Counted from the first letter of the stretch, positions 1 through 9,738 are shown. The stretch: DNA of 64,000 bases from CAUZIZ01 sp965218775 (GCA_965218775.1 CBDCLS010000006.1:682001-746000); one strand, 5' to 3'. Notes: generated by a model not told the origin, from the sequence alone. Made by a program: numbers and translations.

Positions 1-66
1 CTGTCAGACGAGTCCGAGCTGGAACCGACTCCCGTCTTGCGCCGCCGGTCCCAGCGGCATGACGCC

Positions 67-1377
67 TCACTCGGTCACGGCACGAAAGACACGCAGGAAG
101 TTCTCGCCCAACAGTTTCCGGATCTCCTCCTCACTGTAGCCCCGCCGGAGCAGGGCTTCGGTCACCCGGGGGAATTGAGAAGCGTCTTCGAAACTTTGCA
201 GCGCCCCTCCGCCATCGAAATCGGTGCCGATCGCCACGTGATCTATCCCGGCCACCCGCACTGCGCGGTCCAGGTGGTCCAGCATTCTCTCGAGTGAGAC
301 TGGCGGAGGCGGAGGCGCCATCACGTCTCCGTAACGGTCCAGTGGACTCTTCCGCTTTGCCCGACTCCGCTCGAGGGCTGTTTCCCGTGCTTGCCGGACC
401 CAGTCGAAGGGACGGTCCTGGTAGGCGGCGGCACGGGAGAGGTGGCTCTGGAGCGTCTGATCAAAGCTGTCACCCTCGATCCGGGCTTTCAGACGCTCCA
501 CCTCCAGGAAGTCTCCGACAGCTATGATCCCCACAACCCCCCCGTTGCGGGCGAGGGCCCGGAGCTGATCATCCGTGAGGTTGCGCTGGATCGGCCCCAG
601 GGCGTAGCAGCCATTATGGCTGGCCAGAACAGGATCTCGGGTGACGGCAAGGGTGTCCCTAAAGGTCTCCCGCGAGGCATGGGAGAGATCCACGACCACC
701 CCCAGTCGGTTGCACTCCTCGACGACGGCTCGCCCAAAATCGGTCAGACCGTCGGCGCCGGGCTGCTCCCGGTCCGAGCTGGCCCAGCCCAGCCAGGCCG
801 CATGGGTGAGGGCCAGGACTCTCAGTCCCATGCGGTGGTAGGACCTGAGAACCGCCAGGTCCGAGTCGAACCAGCCGTGGTTGGTTCCAATGATGACGGC
901 GAACTTACCTTCCGCCTTGGCCCGGCGGATGTCGGCGGCGTTGCGTGCCACAAGCATCTGCGAAGAATGCTGCCGAACGGTCTCGTACAGGGCGTCCAGT
1001 TCCCAGAGGATTCTCTTGACGATGTCCGGTCCTTTGAAGAAAGCGTCGATGACGTTCACGCCTGGAGGGGGCGGGTCCAACACGCCCAGACGGGGGTTCC
1101 CGACGAATAGCTCTTCCGCGCCAACCCCAAAGTTGGCCCCGGTGACGCCGCCCCGGAGGGCCTTGGGCAGGTCGTACTTACCTCCTGGAGTGCCGGTTCC
1201 GAAATCGGGACGGTAGTAGAACTGGGTCGCCGAATAGGCGTCGATGACAATCGCCTCCCGGTGCAACCGCGCGGCCTTCTGAGAGACTCCGGGAGCAGGC
1301 TTCACGCCCCCAACCAGCGCGGAGCCGAGGCATAGGGCCACCACTCCCGAGGTAAGGGTCTGTAAGTCAGTTCGCAT
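67..1377 (-). CDS. Membrane dipeptidase-like protein (peptidase M19 family), secreted, atypical metal site
   Basis: 436 residues with an N-terminal hydrophobic signal segment, then a complete M19-like barrel. Seen in the sequence: the second-half ligand motifs are present (DLSHAS, ASHNG and the late AIGTDFDGGG), and the C-terminus GYSEEEIRKLLGENFLRVF is typical of the family. M19 enzymes hydrolyse dipeptides with a two-metal centre. Here the usual early HxD motif reads IDAYSATQF, and the bridging-glutamate segment normally like IEGGH reads IIGTNHG. The first-metal ligands therefore appear to be missing. It could be a mono-metal enzyme, a divergent subfamily or a catalytically dead relative. 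It is divergent from the downstream plus-strand hydrolase at 1659, with a shared 280 bp intergenic region. Family assignment is firm; activity is doubtful. Confidence 0.88.
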   Translation of the reverse strand: MRTDLQTLTSGVVALCLGSALVGGVKPAPGVSQKAARLHREAIVIDAYSATQFYYRPDFGTGTPGGKYDLPKALRGGVTGANFGVGAEELFVGNPRLGVLDPPPPGVNVIDAFFKGPDIVKRILWELDALYETVRQHSSQMLVARNAADIRRAKAEGKFAVIIGTNHGWFDSDLAVLRSYHRMGLRVLALTHAAWLGWASSDREQPGADGLTDFGRAVVEECNRLGVVVDLSHASRETFRDTLAVTRDPVLASHNGCYALGPIQRNLTDDQLRALARNGGVVGIIAVGDFLEVERLKARIEGDSFDQTLQSHLSRAAAYQDRPFDWVRQARETALERSRAKRKSPLDRYGDVMAPPPPPVSLERMLDHLDRAVRVAGIDHVAIGTDFDGGGALQSFEDASQFPRVTEALLRRGYSEEEIRKLLGENFLRVFRAVTE

Positions 1378-1486
1378 CGTTACAACTCCTCCCCGTCACC
1401 AAGGGAGCACTCAGATTGATTAGACTTCCTCGGCTCCCAGCGGCACGGATCACATGCATCGTTCGAGTTGATCTTACCGGTACTAT

Positions 1487-1505
1487 ACACAACTCTGGTT
1501 TGTGT
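1487..1505. promoter_or_regulatory. Short inverted repeat between divergent genes, possible operator
   Basis: ACACAA and TTTGTGT face each other across a 6-base spacer in the intergenic region between the divergent genes at 1377 and 1659. The site sits beside an AT-rich TACTATAC stretch that could be a -10 box. It is short enough to occur by chance, so this is only a candidate. Confidence 0.2.
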
Positions 1506-1658
1506 CTATGCCGGCTCCGAACAGTAGACAAGTCCACTCCTTGGCGCCTGTTCTCAGCCTGGTCGCGCGATCGCGATATTCTTGGTAAGGTGGTCTTCCG
1601 ACTGAAGAAGGTACCCAAACCGTGCCCGGTGTGACACCGAAATGAGGACTGACTTGCC

Positions 1659-3692
1659 ATGAGATTGGGAAAAGCTCTCGCCTTGTTTGCTCTCTTCCTG
1701 GCCCTCGCCGGATCTGCCCACGCCCGCGTGGTTCGCATCCAGGTCCAGGAGCGGGGGGATCTCCTGGGCGGATACCGCTTTGGACTGGCGGGACCCTATG
1801 AGAAGCTCTCGGGCCGGGTCTACTTTGCCGTGGATCCCGAGGATCCCATCAATCAGATCATCACCGACGTGGAGAAGGCACCCCGGAACCCGCAGGGGGA
1901 GGTGGAGTTCTCCTCCGACTTCACGCTCCTGCAGCCGAAGCAGATCGAGCGGGGGAACGGAGCGGTCTTCTTCGAGGTCTCCAACCGGGGCGGCAAGGCC
2001 CTACTCCGCTTCTTCAACCGGGCGCCGAGCAGCCTGGATCGGGGCACCCGGGATGAGCTGGGAGACGGGCTCCTCTTCCGCCAGGGTTATACAGTCCTGT
2101 GGCTGGGGTGGCAGTTCGACACGCCGAAGCGTCCGGGCCGGATTCGCCTCTATGCGCCGTCGGCCACCGAAAACGGCCAGCCGCTCAAGGGTCTGGTCCG
2201 CTGCGACTTCGTAGTGAGGGAGAAGGTCCCTCACCACATCCTTTCGGATCGAAACCACATCCCCTATCCAGCAGCCGATCCCGAGGCTTCCGAGAATGTG
2301 CTGACGGTCAGAGAGACGGTGGAAGGTCCGAGGCGGACCATTCCCCGTTCCCAGTGGAAGTTTGCCCGATTGGAGCAGGGACGGCCGATCCCTGATCCCA
2401 CCTACGTCCATCTGGAGGGTGGCTTTCAACCCGGGCTGATCTACGAGGCCGTCTATGTCTCCCAGAATCCACCCGTGGTGGGTCTGGGTCCCACCTCTGT
2501 AAGAGACATGATCTCCTTCTTGAAGTACGACTCCTCGCCGGAGATCTCCCTGCCGCCAGACGTTCTGAATCGGGCCTTTGCCTTCGGCAGCTCCCAGAGC
2601 GGGCGCTTCCTGCGGACGTTCCTCTACCACGGATTCAACGAGGACGAGGAACATCGCAAGGTCTTCGACGGTGTGATTCCCAGTGTGGCGGGTGCCGGAC
2701 GGGGAAGCTTCAACCACCGATTTGCCCAGCCCTCCCGGGACGCCCAGCCCTTCGCCTGCTTCTTCTATCCCACCGACATCTTTCCCTTCACCGGCGTGGA
2801 GCAGACCGATCCCGAGACAGGGATCACAGACGGACTCCTGACCCACGCACCGAGAAGCGAGTTCCTGCCCAAGATCTTCTACACCAACTCCTCCTACGAA
2901 TACTGGGGTCGGGCGGCCTCCCTGACCCACACTTCGGTGGACGGCAAACGAGACGTGGAGTTGATGGACAACGTACGCATGTACCTGATCGGCGGCAGTC
3001 AGCACGGTCCAGGACCCTTTCCGCCCCGCATCAATCGGGGCCAGGAACCCACCAATCCCATGGACTACAAGTGGGTCTTGAGGGCGCTGCTGCCGGCCCT
3101 TGACCGCTGGGCCACGCTCGGAGCAGCTCCACCACCCAGCCGCTACCCCCGGATCGACCAGGGAACACTGGTGCTACCCGAAAAGCTGGGCTTTCCCGCC
3201 CTCCCTGGAATCAGCCTGCCTCAACGCATTCACAAGGCCTTCCGGGTGGACTACGGGCCCCTCTTCCAAACCGACGGTATCGTGACTCAGGTGCCGCCCA
3301 AGCTGGGCAAGGCGTTTCCCATCCTGGTCCCGGCGGTGGATGAGGATGGAAACGAGGTGACCGGAATCCGATTGCCCGAGCTGTCCGTTCCCCTGGCCAC
3401 CTACACCGGGTGGAATCTATTCAATGCCCGAAGGGGCCCCACCCACGCGCTGTCGAGCTTTGATGGATGCTACATCCCCTTTCCCCGGACCGAGGCTGAG
3501 CGGGCCGCAAAAGGGGATCCCCGTCCCTCCATCGAGAGCCGCTATGGCAGCCGGGACGAATACCTGGGCCGCATCACCCAGGCCACCCTGAAGCTCATTG
3601 CCCAGGGATATCTTCTGACGGAGGATATGGCAGGCGTGGTGGAGCGGGCTGCCCAGCAGTGGGATTACGTGATGGGCACAGGCTCTCCATGA
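1659..3692 (+). CDS. Secreted alpha/beta hydrolase domain protein
   Basis: 677 residues. The first 22 or so residues form a clear signal peptide (KALALFALFLALAGSAHA). The body matches the large alpha/beta-hydrolase family common in acidobacteria and proteobacteria (Pfam alpha/beta hydrolase domain, PF20091-like). The nucleophile elbow is FGSSQSGRFL near residue 310, with serine in the GxSxG-like SQSG. Family members are of unknown substrate and are often annotated as esterases. The ATG at 1659 is chosen because it directly precedes the signal peptide. It stands alone and is divergent from the dipeptidase-like gene. Function beyond hydrolase is not resolved. Confidence 0.85.
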   Translation: MRLGKALALFALFLALAGSAHARVVRIQVQERGDLLGGYRFGLAGPYEKLSGRVYFAVDPEDPINQIITDVEKAPRNPQGEVEFSSDFTLLQPKQIERGNGAVFFEVSNRGGKALLRFFNRAPSSLDRGTRDELGDGLLFRQGYTVLWLGWQFDTPKRPGRIRLYAPSATENGQPLKGLVRCDFVVREKVPHHILSDRNHIPYPAADPEASENVLTVRETVEGPRRTIPRSQWKFARLEQGRPIPDPTYVHLEGGFQPGLIYEAVYVSQNPPVVGLGPTSVRDMISFLKYDSSPEISLPPDVLNRAFAFGSSQSGRFLRTFLYHGFNEDEEHRKVFDGVIPSVAGAGRGSFNHRFAQPSRDAQPFACFFYPTDIFPFTGVEQTDPETGITDGLLTHAPRSEFLPKIFYTNSSYEYWGRAASLTHTSVDGKRDVELMDNVRMYLIGGSQHGPGPFPPRINRGQEPTNPMDYKWVLRALLPALDRWATLGAAPPPSRYPRIDQGTLVLPEKLGFPALPGISLPQRIHKAFRVDYGPLFQTDGIVTQVPPKLGKAFPILVPAVDEDGNEVTGIRLPELSVPLATYTGWNLFNARRGPTHALSSFDGCYIPFPRTEAERAAKGDPRPSIESRYGSRDEYLGRITQATLKLIAQGYLLTEDMAGVVERAAQQWDYVMGTGSP

Positions 3693-3732
3693 CAAACCGA
3701 CCTTCGAATCACTCAAGCGGGTTACCGCAGGC

Positions 3733-3808
3733 CGCGGGGGCCTCGGTCGCAAGTCTTACGAGGACGGCGCTTTCGGCCTCTCCCTACGACCCGCCATGAG
3801 AAATGCGG
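3733..3808. repeat. Half copy of the 22.5-kb palindromic element
   Basis: The segment GGCCTCGGTCGCAAG ... CTACGAC ... ATGAGAAATGCGG closely follows the right arm of the element at 22465-22639. The matching left arm is absent here, so this is a solo arm or truncated copy. It lies 40 bp after the stop codon of the alpha/beta hydrolase. Confidence 0.6.
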
Positions 3809-4092
3809 TCTAGCGGGGCCGGTAGGTTGCCGTCGCAGACATTCCCTACCGGAAACGACGGCGTCCTCGAATCTACGAGCTTTTCCTCCACGCCTGCTCA
3901 GAAGAAAGGAGAAAGAGCTGGGATCAGTGGGAGCACGCCGCTTGAAGAAGCCACTGCCCGGGAGGATCGGGATCAGGTACGAAGGCCAGTGGACTCTCCG
4001 TCCCCACACCGAGCGCGCTCGCCGAACGACCGCTAGCGGCCGTTCGCTCGCCGTTTCCGCGGGAAACTTGAATGACCGGTTCTAGGCGAGAC

Positions 4093-4221
4093 TGTGTGAA
4101 AAGTCATTCATGATTTCGGATTTGAAATTTTGACTTCATAGGATCGCGTGTAAGCCACGATCTCCGTCGTAGGAAGGGTAAAGAGACCCCTAAATCAAAG
4201 AGGTTTTGGACTTCTCACACA
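4093..4221. repeat. 129 bp element with 13 bp terminal inverted repeats
   Basis: TGTGTGAAAAGTC at the left end and GACTTCTCACACA at the right end form a 12/13 inverted repeat enclosing an AT-richer, non-coding core. The size and ends suggest a miniature transposable element or an IS relic. No target duplication was identified. Confidence 0.45.
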
Positions 4222-4587
4222 CCCTCAGGCGAAAGCGGTCGTTCAGGGGCGATCTACTCTGACACTGTTTCTACGGTCAGATCTGCGCTATCATACCGCC
4301 GTTCGATTTGATCGCAATTGAACGGCGGCTTTCACCTAAAAGCCGACATTCAGGTTGTCGAGCTCTTCAGTTGGCTTCCAATGCCCTTGCGTCCGTTTTC
4401 CGCTTCCCACCTGCGCCTATCGCCTCTACTCCTCTCGGTGGTTGATTTTCTCAGTTTGTGCCGGTATTGACCCCGTAGGTTTGACGACGCATTCGTTTCC
4501 GGTAGGGAATATTGTCTGGCCATGAGAAGGTAGTCTCCGCACTGCGACGGGAGCAGCAAGAGCCCTCCGACGAGTTGGCGAACTCTG

Positions 4588-4659
4588 CTCCTTCCTGAAT
4601 CTCAGGGAGTACAGATCCGCATCCTTCATCACGAAGCGTAGGCGCACCGGCTTCCCTGA
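4588..4659 (-). pseudogene. C-terminal remnant of a glycoside-hydrolase-family-32-like protein
   Basis: The minus strand encodes KPVRLRFVMKDADLYSLRFR, a C-terminal signature I associate with GH32-like proteins of planctomycetes and acidobacteria. No upstream portion of such a gene is present, so only the tail survives. A second, longer remnant of the same family lies at 18309-18684. The family name rests on recall of the motif and is tentative. Confidence 0.45.
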
Positions 4660-5849
4660 AAGACGACCTCGGTGGACTGGAAGGATCAAATGGGGTCAGG
4701 GCCCTGAGCGGATAGGACACAGGGGAGTCTGGTTCCCTTCGGCTGTGGTCGCGATCCCAGCTGGGCCTGAGAGCGATCCCTTCCTCAGACCCGCTGGTAG
4801 GTGCCGATGAGCACGGCCTGCTCTACGCTATCCAACCAGTCCCCGCCAGATGCTGGAGAAACAGGAACCTTGACAGTGCCTCGGCGAAAGAAGCAGTCTG
4901 GCTTAGAAGCGAAGAACCGAGGACCCTCGAGGATGTGCCCAACCTGGCGATGCTGCCCCAACCGGAGAGGCGGACTGATCAGACCCAAATGCCCGGCCCG
5001 ATGCTGTCTTTCCGCTCTTCGCCCGCTTCTCCTGGCGATGGTTCTGCTCGGGATATCGGCAAGGTGTGGCCTTGGGGATGAGACTGGGGCGGCTGCCGGC
5101 TTCCCCGTGGCGCAGGGCGCGACGGCAGACAAGCCCCAGTCCAAGTTGTGGTATCACGATGGCTCGTGGTGGTGCATTCTTGACGATGGAAGCAGCGGCA
5201 GCTTCTTCTATCGGTTCGTCCAGAACAGCTGGCAGAAGCAGACCTTCCTGAAGGGATCCCCCCGTGGCGAGAAGCCGAGTCGGGCCGATGTCCTCTCCAG
5301 GGACAAGATCTTGTTCGTCTTGTTGTGGAATGAGTCCCATCCCCAGCTCTACAAATATGTCTATGGGGCAGGCGAGCACCTTTACGACTTGGTGGACGGT
5401 TTTCCTGTTCCTCTCGCTCTTCCTCCGGGGCACGAGACGCTTGTCCTCACCCAGGACAGTACCGGGGTTCTCTGGGTGACCTTTGAGCTGGATGGCAGAG
5501 TGTGGGTCCGCTGGTTGGATCCGCAAGACCAAGGGCGCTGGGACACCGCCGGCTTGGAGATCGGAGAGGGTCTGCAAGATGATGATATTGCCTCCCTCGT
5601 ATCCCTGGACCAGCAGATCGGAGTGTTTTGGTCCAACCAGAACACCCAGTCCCTTCACTTTCGAGTCCATCAGGATGGATCGCCCATGGACACTTGGGAG
5701 GCCACCGAGTTGGTCGCCCAGGACGGCCTCGTCGCAGATGATCACATCAATCTGGCCTATTCTGGGAGCGGATACGTGTACGCAGTGACCAAGACCAGTG
5801 TAAACGATGTCCGGGGACCAGTTGTCGGTCCGACGCAGGCTCAATTCAT

Positions 5850-5858
5850 CCTGAACGT
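5850..5858. repeat. Left target-site duplication of the IS256 element
   Basis: CCTGAACGT here is repeated exactly at 7197-7205, flanking the element. The 9-bp length fits the 8-9 bp duplications known for IS256-family transposition. Confidence 0.85.
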
Positions 5859-7196
5859 AGTAGCGTAACTTCTTTTCTGTAAATTCTGGTCAGGCCTGGG
5901 TCGGAAAGACAGAGGTCTGGGACAGGATTCTCCAAAAACAGAAACGTCTATCTGGCAAGGAGAATCAAATGAACCCAGACCTGGAAAAGAGAGTACCACG
6001 GGAGATCCTGGCGGAGTTGATCGAGGAAGGAACAGAAGCCTTTCGAGGAATCCTGGAGAAGCTGTTCAACGTGGCCATGCAGTTGGAAAGAAGCGAGTTT
6101 CTGGGAGCGGAAGCGTACGAGAGAACAGCCAGTCGGCGAGGCTATCGAAACGGATTCAAAGGCAAGCGGATTCAGACTCGAGTGGGAGAGCTGCACTTGG
6201 AGATTCCACAGGTGCGTGGGTTGAGGTTTTATCCCAAGTCGCTGGAGAGGGGTTGCCGTTCGGAGAAGGCCCTGAAGCTGGCCATTGCCGAGATGTATGT
6301 GATGGGAGTCTCGACGAGGAAAGTCACCGAGATCACGGAGCAGCTGTGTGGGTTGGAGATCTCGGCCACCCAGGTCTCGAGAGTGGCCGGGATGCTGGAC
6401 GAAGAGCTGGAAGAGTTTCGAAGCCGGGAGCTGGGAGAGTATCCGATCGTGTATCTGGATGCCCACTACGAGAAGGTTCGAAGAGGCGGCAGGGTGCAGG
6501 ACGTGGCCATCCTGAAAGCCATAGGAGTCAATCGTTTCGGAACGCGGGAGGTGTTGGGTCTGAGCACCAGGATCAGTGAAGCGGAGGTGCATTGGCGAGG
6601 GTTTCTGGGAGATCTGCACAAGCGTGGACTGAGAGGGGTCGAGCTGTTTGTCAGTGACGATCACGAAGGACTGAAGGCGGCCAGGCGGGCAGTTTATCCG
6701 TCGGTGCCCTGGAACCGTTGTCAGTTTCACCTGAGTAAAAACGCCCAACAATATGCTCGCCGCAAAGAGGACAAGCCCCGCATCGCCCAGGCCATGCGGG
6801 ACATTTTCGATGCCCCGTCTCGAGAAGATGCCGAGGAGCTCAAGGGTAAAGTCGTCAAGAAGTTCGAAAAGATTGCACCGGAGTTCGTGAGCTGGCTGGA
6901 AGAGAACGTGGATGAAGGGCTGACAGTGTTTGATTTTCCGAGGAGCTGGTGGCGAAGGATCCGAACCATCAACGGACTGGAGAGACTGCACCGGGAGATC
7001 CGGAGACGAACCCGGGTGGTGGGAATCTTTCCCCACGAAGCGTCGGCGCTGCGGCTCATCTCGGCTGTGCTTGCAGAGATACACGAGGAGTGGTTAACCG
7101 GCCGGCAATACCTGAACCTGGCCGGCTGGAAAACACAAGTGGAGCAATTCTTCCCTACAGGCCCTAAAGAAAATTACAGAAAAACGGTTGCTTAAC
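5859..7196 (+). mobile_element. IS256-family insertion sequence
   Basis: The element is about 1338 bp, bounded by the 9-bp direct repeat CCTGAACGT. Its ends carry an imperfect inverted repeat, the best part being TTTTCTGTAAATTCT on the left against the complement of AGAAAATTACAGAAAA on the right. It contains one intact transposase gene. It sits inside a secreted-protein gene whose frame is perfectly restored when the element is removed, which points to a recent insertion. Confidence 0.92.
5969..7195 (+). CDS. IS256-family (Mutator-like) transposase
   Basis: 408 residues, the usual length for IS256 transposases. Visible family features are the N-terminal region RRGYRNGFKGKRI, the first catalytic aspartate in VYLDAHYEKV, the second in FVSDDHEGLKAA, the CQFHLSKNA motif, and the catalytic glutamate in NGLERLHREIRRR. 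The start ATG at 5969 has AAGGAG seven bases upstream. The gene fills the element and ends one base before its right boundary. No frameshift is visible, so the element may still be mobile. Confidence 0.95.
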   Translation: MNPDLEKRVPREILAELIEEGTEAFRGILEKLFNVAMQLERSEFLGAEAYERTASRRGYRNGFKGKRIQTRVGELHLEIPQVRGLRFYPKSLERGCRSEKALKLAIAEMYVMGVSTRKVTEITEQLCGLEISATQVSRVAGMLDEELEEFRSRELGEYPIVYLDAHYEKVRRGGRVQDVAILKAIGVNRFGTREVLGLSTRISEAEVHWRGFLGDLHKRGLRGVELFVSDDHEGLKAARRAVYPSVPWNRCQFHLSKNAQQYARRKEDKPRIAQAMRDIFDAPSREDAEELKGKVVKKFEKIAPEFVSWLEENVDEGLTVFDFPRSWWRRIRTINGLERLHREIRRRTRVVGIFPHEASALRLISAVLAEIHEEWLTGRQYLNLAGWKTQVEQFFPTGPKENYRKTVA

Positions 7197-7530
7197 CCTG
7201 AACGTCCGATCGCCGCACGGCGAGTGGAGGCTGTACGACATCCAGGAGGTCTCCCGTGAGCTGATGCAAACTCGTCCGATCGTGCTCCTGGATGAGACGA
7301 ATGCCCGAGTATACGTCGCCTACAAGCGTGGTGACGCCATTGTCTATGAACACGCGTCCATGGCCGATCCAGACTTTTCAGGCGATCCCGTACCGCTCAT
7401 CCAGGTGCCGGGTGTCTCCTTGAACAACGTGACCAGCACCAAGCAGAACCTCGATGCCCTCACCAAGCTCATGGTCTTGGCAACGGGAAACAACAGCCTG
7501 GCCTATCACGGATTGATCGAGCTCCAGTGA

Positions 7531-7958
7531 CTCGGTGCTCCTCAGAATTGTAGAGGGCCTTTTTCGACTTCCGGGCACATGAGGTCGAAAGGCAGACTTC
7601 TTCCGCCTTAGAGAGCCGAAGCTCTCAGCCCACGACTTTGGTCCATTATGGGGCCATCCGCATGGGTGTGCTCCAGGATGTATTCCTCGAATCGCTCTCT
7701 GAAGGGGCCGTATTCGCGGACTATGGGGTCATTCTACACAGCGGTGGCACAGTGAAATTGGGATCTCTCACACCACGGTTGGTGGCATCCTCTGAACTGG
7801 AAGAAAGACCCTCTGAAATCGAAGGTCTGGAACCGGCTAAACACTACGTCGATCCGTGAGCCCGGATCCCCAGCGGGTTGACCCCCGTTGCGTTGTCAAA
7901 CTACCATCCAACCATTGCTCAAAGTCAGCTCGCCACGAACCATACAGGGGGCTATGGA
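7531..7958. other. Intergenic region, no supported gene
   Basis: A 73-codon open frame (7638-7859) lies here but has no recognisable homology, no good ribosome site and no coding bias I can argue for. The region otherwise holds the leader of the enolase-family gene. Confidence 0.5.
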
Positions 7959-9203
7959 ATGACCAGGTTGGATGATCGCAGAAGTTTACTCAAGATGTTC
8001 GCTGGCCTGGCAGGAGCTCTGTTTCTGGCGCGCTACCGAGCCAAGGCAGCTCCGGAGAAGGGTCATCTCAAGATCCGCGACATCAAAGTCATGATGCTAC
8101 AGGGGCCGCGGACGTATACGCTGGTCAAGGTAGAGAGCGACGCCGGTCTGTTCGGCATCGGTGAGGCCTACGGGAGCCCAGGCGTGGGTGTAAAGGAGCA
8201 GGTGCTGGCACTGCGAGAGGACTTCATCGGAAAAGATCCGCTGGAAATAGATGTGCTCTATACGACACTGGGACGTCGAATCGACGGGTCAGCGCACTCA
8301 CTGCTGCGGGCGGTCAGCGGGATCGAGATGGCTCTGTGGGACCTGGCCGGTAAGACCCTCAACGTTCCCACGACGACGTTGCTGGGCGGAAAGTTCCGCA
8401 AGAAAGTGCGGATGTACGATCATGCCGCCCCCAGTGACATGTTGGACAAGGCCTCCTGTCGGGAGTGGGCGGAACGGATCAGGTCCAATCCCAGCGGATT
8501 TACGGCCCACAAGTTCGGGTTTCCCCATACCGACCCGGGCAGGGACAAGGCACGCGATCTGGCCAACCGGGTACTGACTACCCGTGAGTTGGCACAAATT
8601 CAACAAGGATTTGAAAACTGCCGTGAAGCCATCGGATGGGACCATGACATCATGGTCCATTGCCACTGGGAGTACGATGTCAGGACGGCGATCCAGATTG
8701 CACAAGCGATTGCGCCCATGAAGCCTTACTGGCTCGAGGACCCGCTTCTGGTGGATTACTCGGAGAGCTGGAAGCGGCTCACGGACAATGTCTCCGTTCC
8801 CATCTGTACCGGCGAGAATCTGTCTCGACGCCAGGGTTTCAAGGACTTTATCGTTAATTCAGCCTGCGACATCCTCCATCCGGACCTTAGGAACACAGGG
8901 GGTTTCCTGGAGACCAAGCGTATTGCCGACATGGCCGAGGTGTGGGGGATTCCTATGGCGACTCATAACACGGGTAGCCTCGTATGTACTATGGCCACTG
9001 CCCAGTGGGCTGGCTCGATTCGGGACTTCTTGACCTGCGAGACCGTGACGGGCAAGGGTGGTTGGATGGATCAGGTGGTCTTGGGGGATATGCCTCCCAT
9101 CCGGGACGGATACATCTGGCTAAATGACAAACCGGGGCTTGGCATCGAGCTGAACCGGGACGTGGCGGAGTCTCACCTGGCCGAGGGAGAGACCTGGTGG
9201 TGA
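7959..9203 (+). CDS. Mandelate racemase/enolase superfamily dehydratase, Tat-exported
   Basis: About 414 residues from ATG 7959, preceded by CAGGGGGC at ribosome-site spacing. An upstream in-frame start at 7878 would place the export signal internally, so it is rejected. The N-terminus DRRSLLKMFAGLAGALFLA resembles a twin-arginine signal. The N-terminal capping domain and C-terminal barrel are complete: HKFGFPHTDPG (lysine region), HCHWEYD, YWLEDPL, CTGENL, HPDLRNTGG and ATHNTGS. These are the metal-binding and acid/base positions of the superfamily. Members dehydrate or epimerise sugar acids such as galactonate or mannonate. Exact substrate is unknown. Its export and the UxuA-like exported enzyme at 16131 suggest periplasmic sugar-acid handling. 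Confidence 0.87.
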   Translation: MTRLDDRRSLLKMFAGLAGALFLARYRAKAAPEKGHLKIRDIKVMMLQGPRTYTLVKVESDAGLFGIGEAYGSPGVGVKEQVLALREDFIGKDPLEIDVLYTTLGRRIDGSAHSLLRAVSGIEMALWDLAGKTLNVPTTTLLGGKFRKKVRMYDHAAPSDMLDKASCREWAERIRSNPSGFTAHKFGFPHTDPGRDKARDLANRVLTTRELAQIQQGFENCREAIGWDHDIMVHCHWEYDVRTAIQIAQAIAPMKPYWLEDPLLVDYSESWKRLTDNVSVPICTGENLSRRQGFKDFIVNSACDILHPDLRNTGGFLETKRIADMAEVWGIPMATHNTGSLVCTMATAQWAGSIRDFLTCETVTGKGGWMDQVVLGDMPPIRDGYIWLNDKPGLGIELNRDVAESHLAEGETWW

Positions 9204-9738
9204 AGGGCCCTAGTCCCTCTCATCTGGAGCACGCTGGCGGTTGGTGGGGGGAGACTGCCCAAGTAGGCACTGAGGGAGACACGGCGTATGTCATCAGGGA
9301 GGGGCTCCGCTCCTTTTACTGGAAGCGTAAGACCCGGCTTCCACAGGCGCTCTCTGGAACTGGCGACCTTAGTTGCTAGCGAGCAACCTCATACCGCCGA
9401 GTAGCATTGTGGCATCTAGATTCGCATCGTCTTGTTGCCTTAGCCCTTACCCTTGCCTTCAAACTTGCCTTTGCCTGTGCCTCCCCCTTAATCTGCCGTC
9501 TTGCGGTCAGGGTGACGCAGGGGCAGAGGTGAGGACAAAGGCAAAGGCATGTGGAAGGGCGAGGGCAAGGGCATGGGAGCCCTTCCCATACTTGATTAGT
9601 TGTGAACTTTTCCTCGACCAAGGGGCTCTAGAGGAGTAAGGGAGATTCATCTCTCTAGGCGCTGCATTGGCTGCCGGCGCCGGACTGCCCTTGCTCGAGT
9701 GCGAGCCCTAACTCCTGGTTACAGGATACTAAGACTAG
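9204..9738. other. Intergenic region with a hexamer hairpin, no gene
   Basis: Apart from hairpin A, no open frame is supported. The right end meets the boundary of the insertion sequence that starts at about 9739. Confidence 0.5.
9431..9576. repeat. Hexamer-built hairpin repeat, copy A (imperfect)
   Basis: The left arm is runs of CCTTGC/CCTTAC/CCTTTGCC-type hexamers (about 9431-9490). The right arm is the complementary AAAGGCAAAGG ... GGGCAAGGGC (about 9533-9576). The arms can pair around a central spacer of about 45 bases. Copies B, C and D lie at 28780, 39085 and 44051. No gene is present between the enolase-family gene and the next IS. Confidence 0.6.

Larger units (their letters stand above)
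3693..4800. other. 1.1 kb intergenic region of gene and transposon debris
   Basis: No intact gene is seen. The stretch holds a half copy of a palindromic repeat (3733-3808), a small element with terminal inverted repeats (4093-4221) and a minus-strand remnant of a glycoside-hydrolase-like tail (4588-4659). Two inverted, diverged copies of a short segment containing CATTCCCTACCGGAAACGA-like sequence lie at about 3838-3860 and 4490-4515. The mixture suggests repeated insertion and deletion. Confidence 0.6.
4801..7530 (+). pseudogene. Secreted propeller-like protein gene interrupted by an IS256 element
   Basis: The 5' part (to 5858) and the 3' part (7206-7530) are one reading frame split by the element at 5859-7196. 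Removing the element and one copy of the 9-bp duplication CCTGAACGT gives an uninterrupted frame of about 460 codons. The first-listed start is at 4801, but ATG 4933 is a plausible alternative because it lies closer to the hydrophobic segment (ALRPLLLAMVLLGISA). The mature part has repeated blade-like segments rich in W, G and D (for example DGSWWCILDD, TGVLWVTFELDGRVWVRW), which suggests a secreted beta-propeller. I do not recognise a specific function. As it stands the product would stop soon after the insertion, losing the last fifth. Confidence 0.75.

Noticed and set aside
2001..3005. 334-codon minus-strand open frame
   Set aside because: It lies antisense within the well-supported alpha/beta hydrolase gene and has no recognisable motif.
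4903..5844. 313-codon minus-strand open frame
   Set aside because: It is antisense to the secreted propeller-like gene; the plus-strand frame continues in phase past the IS, which supports the plus strand.
5948..7084. 378-codon minus-strand open frame inside the IS
   Set aside because: It is a shadow of the IS256 transposase.
7638..7859. 73-codon open frame after the split propeller gene
   Set aside because: There is no homology, ribosome site or coding evidence.
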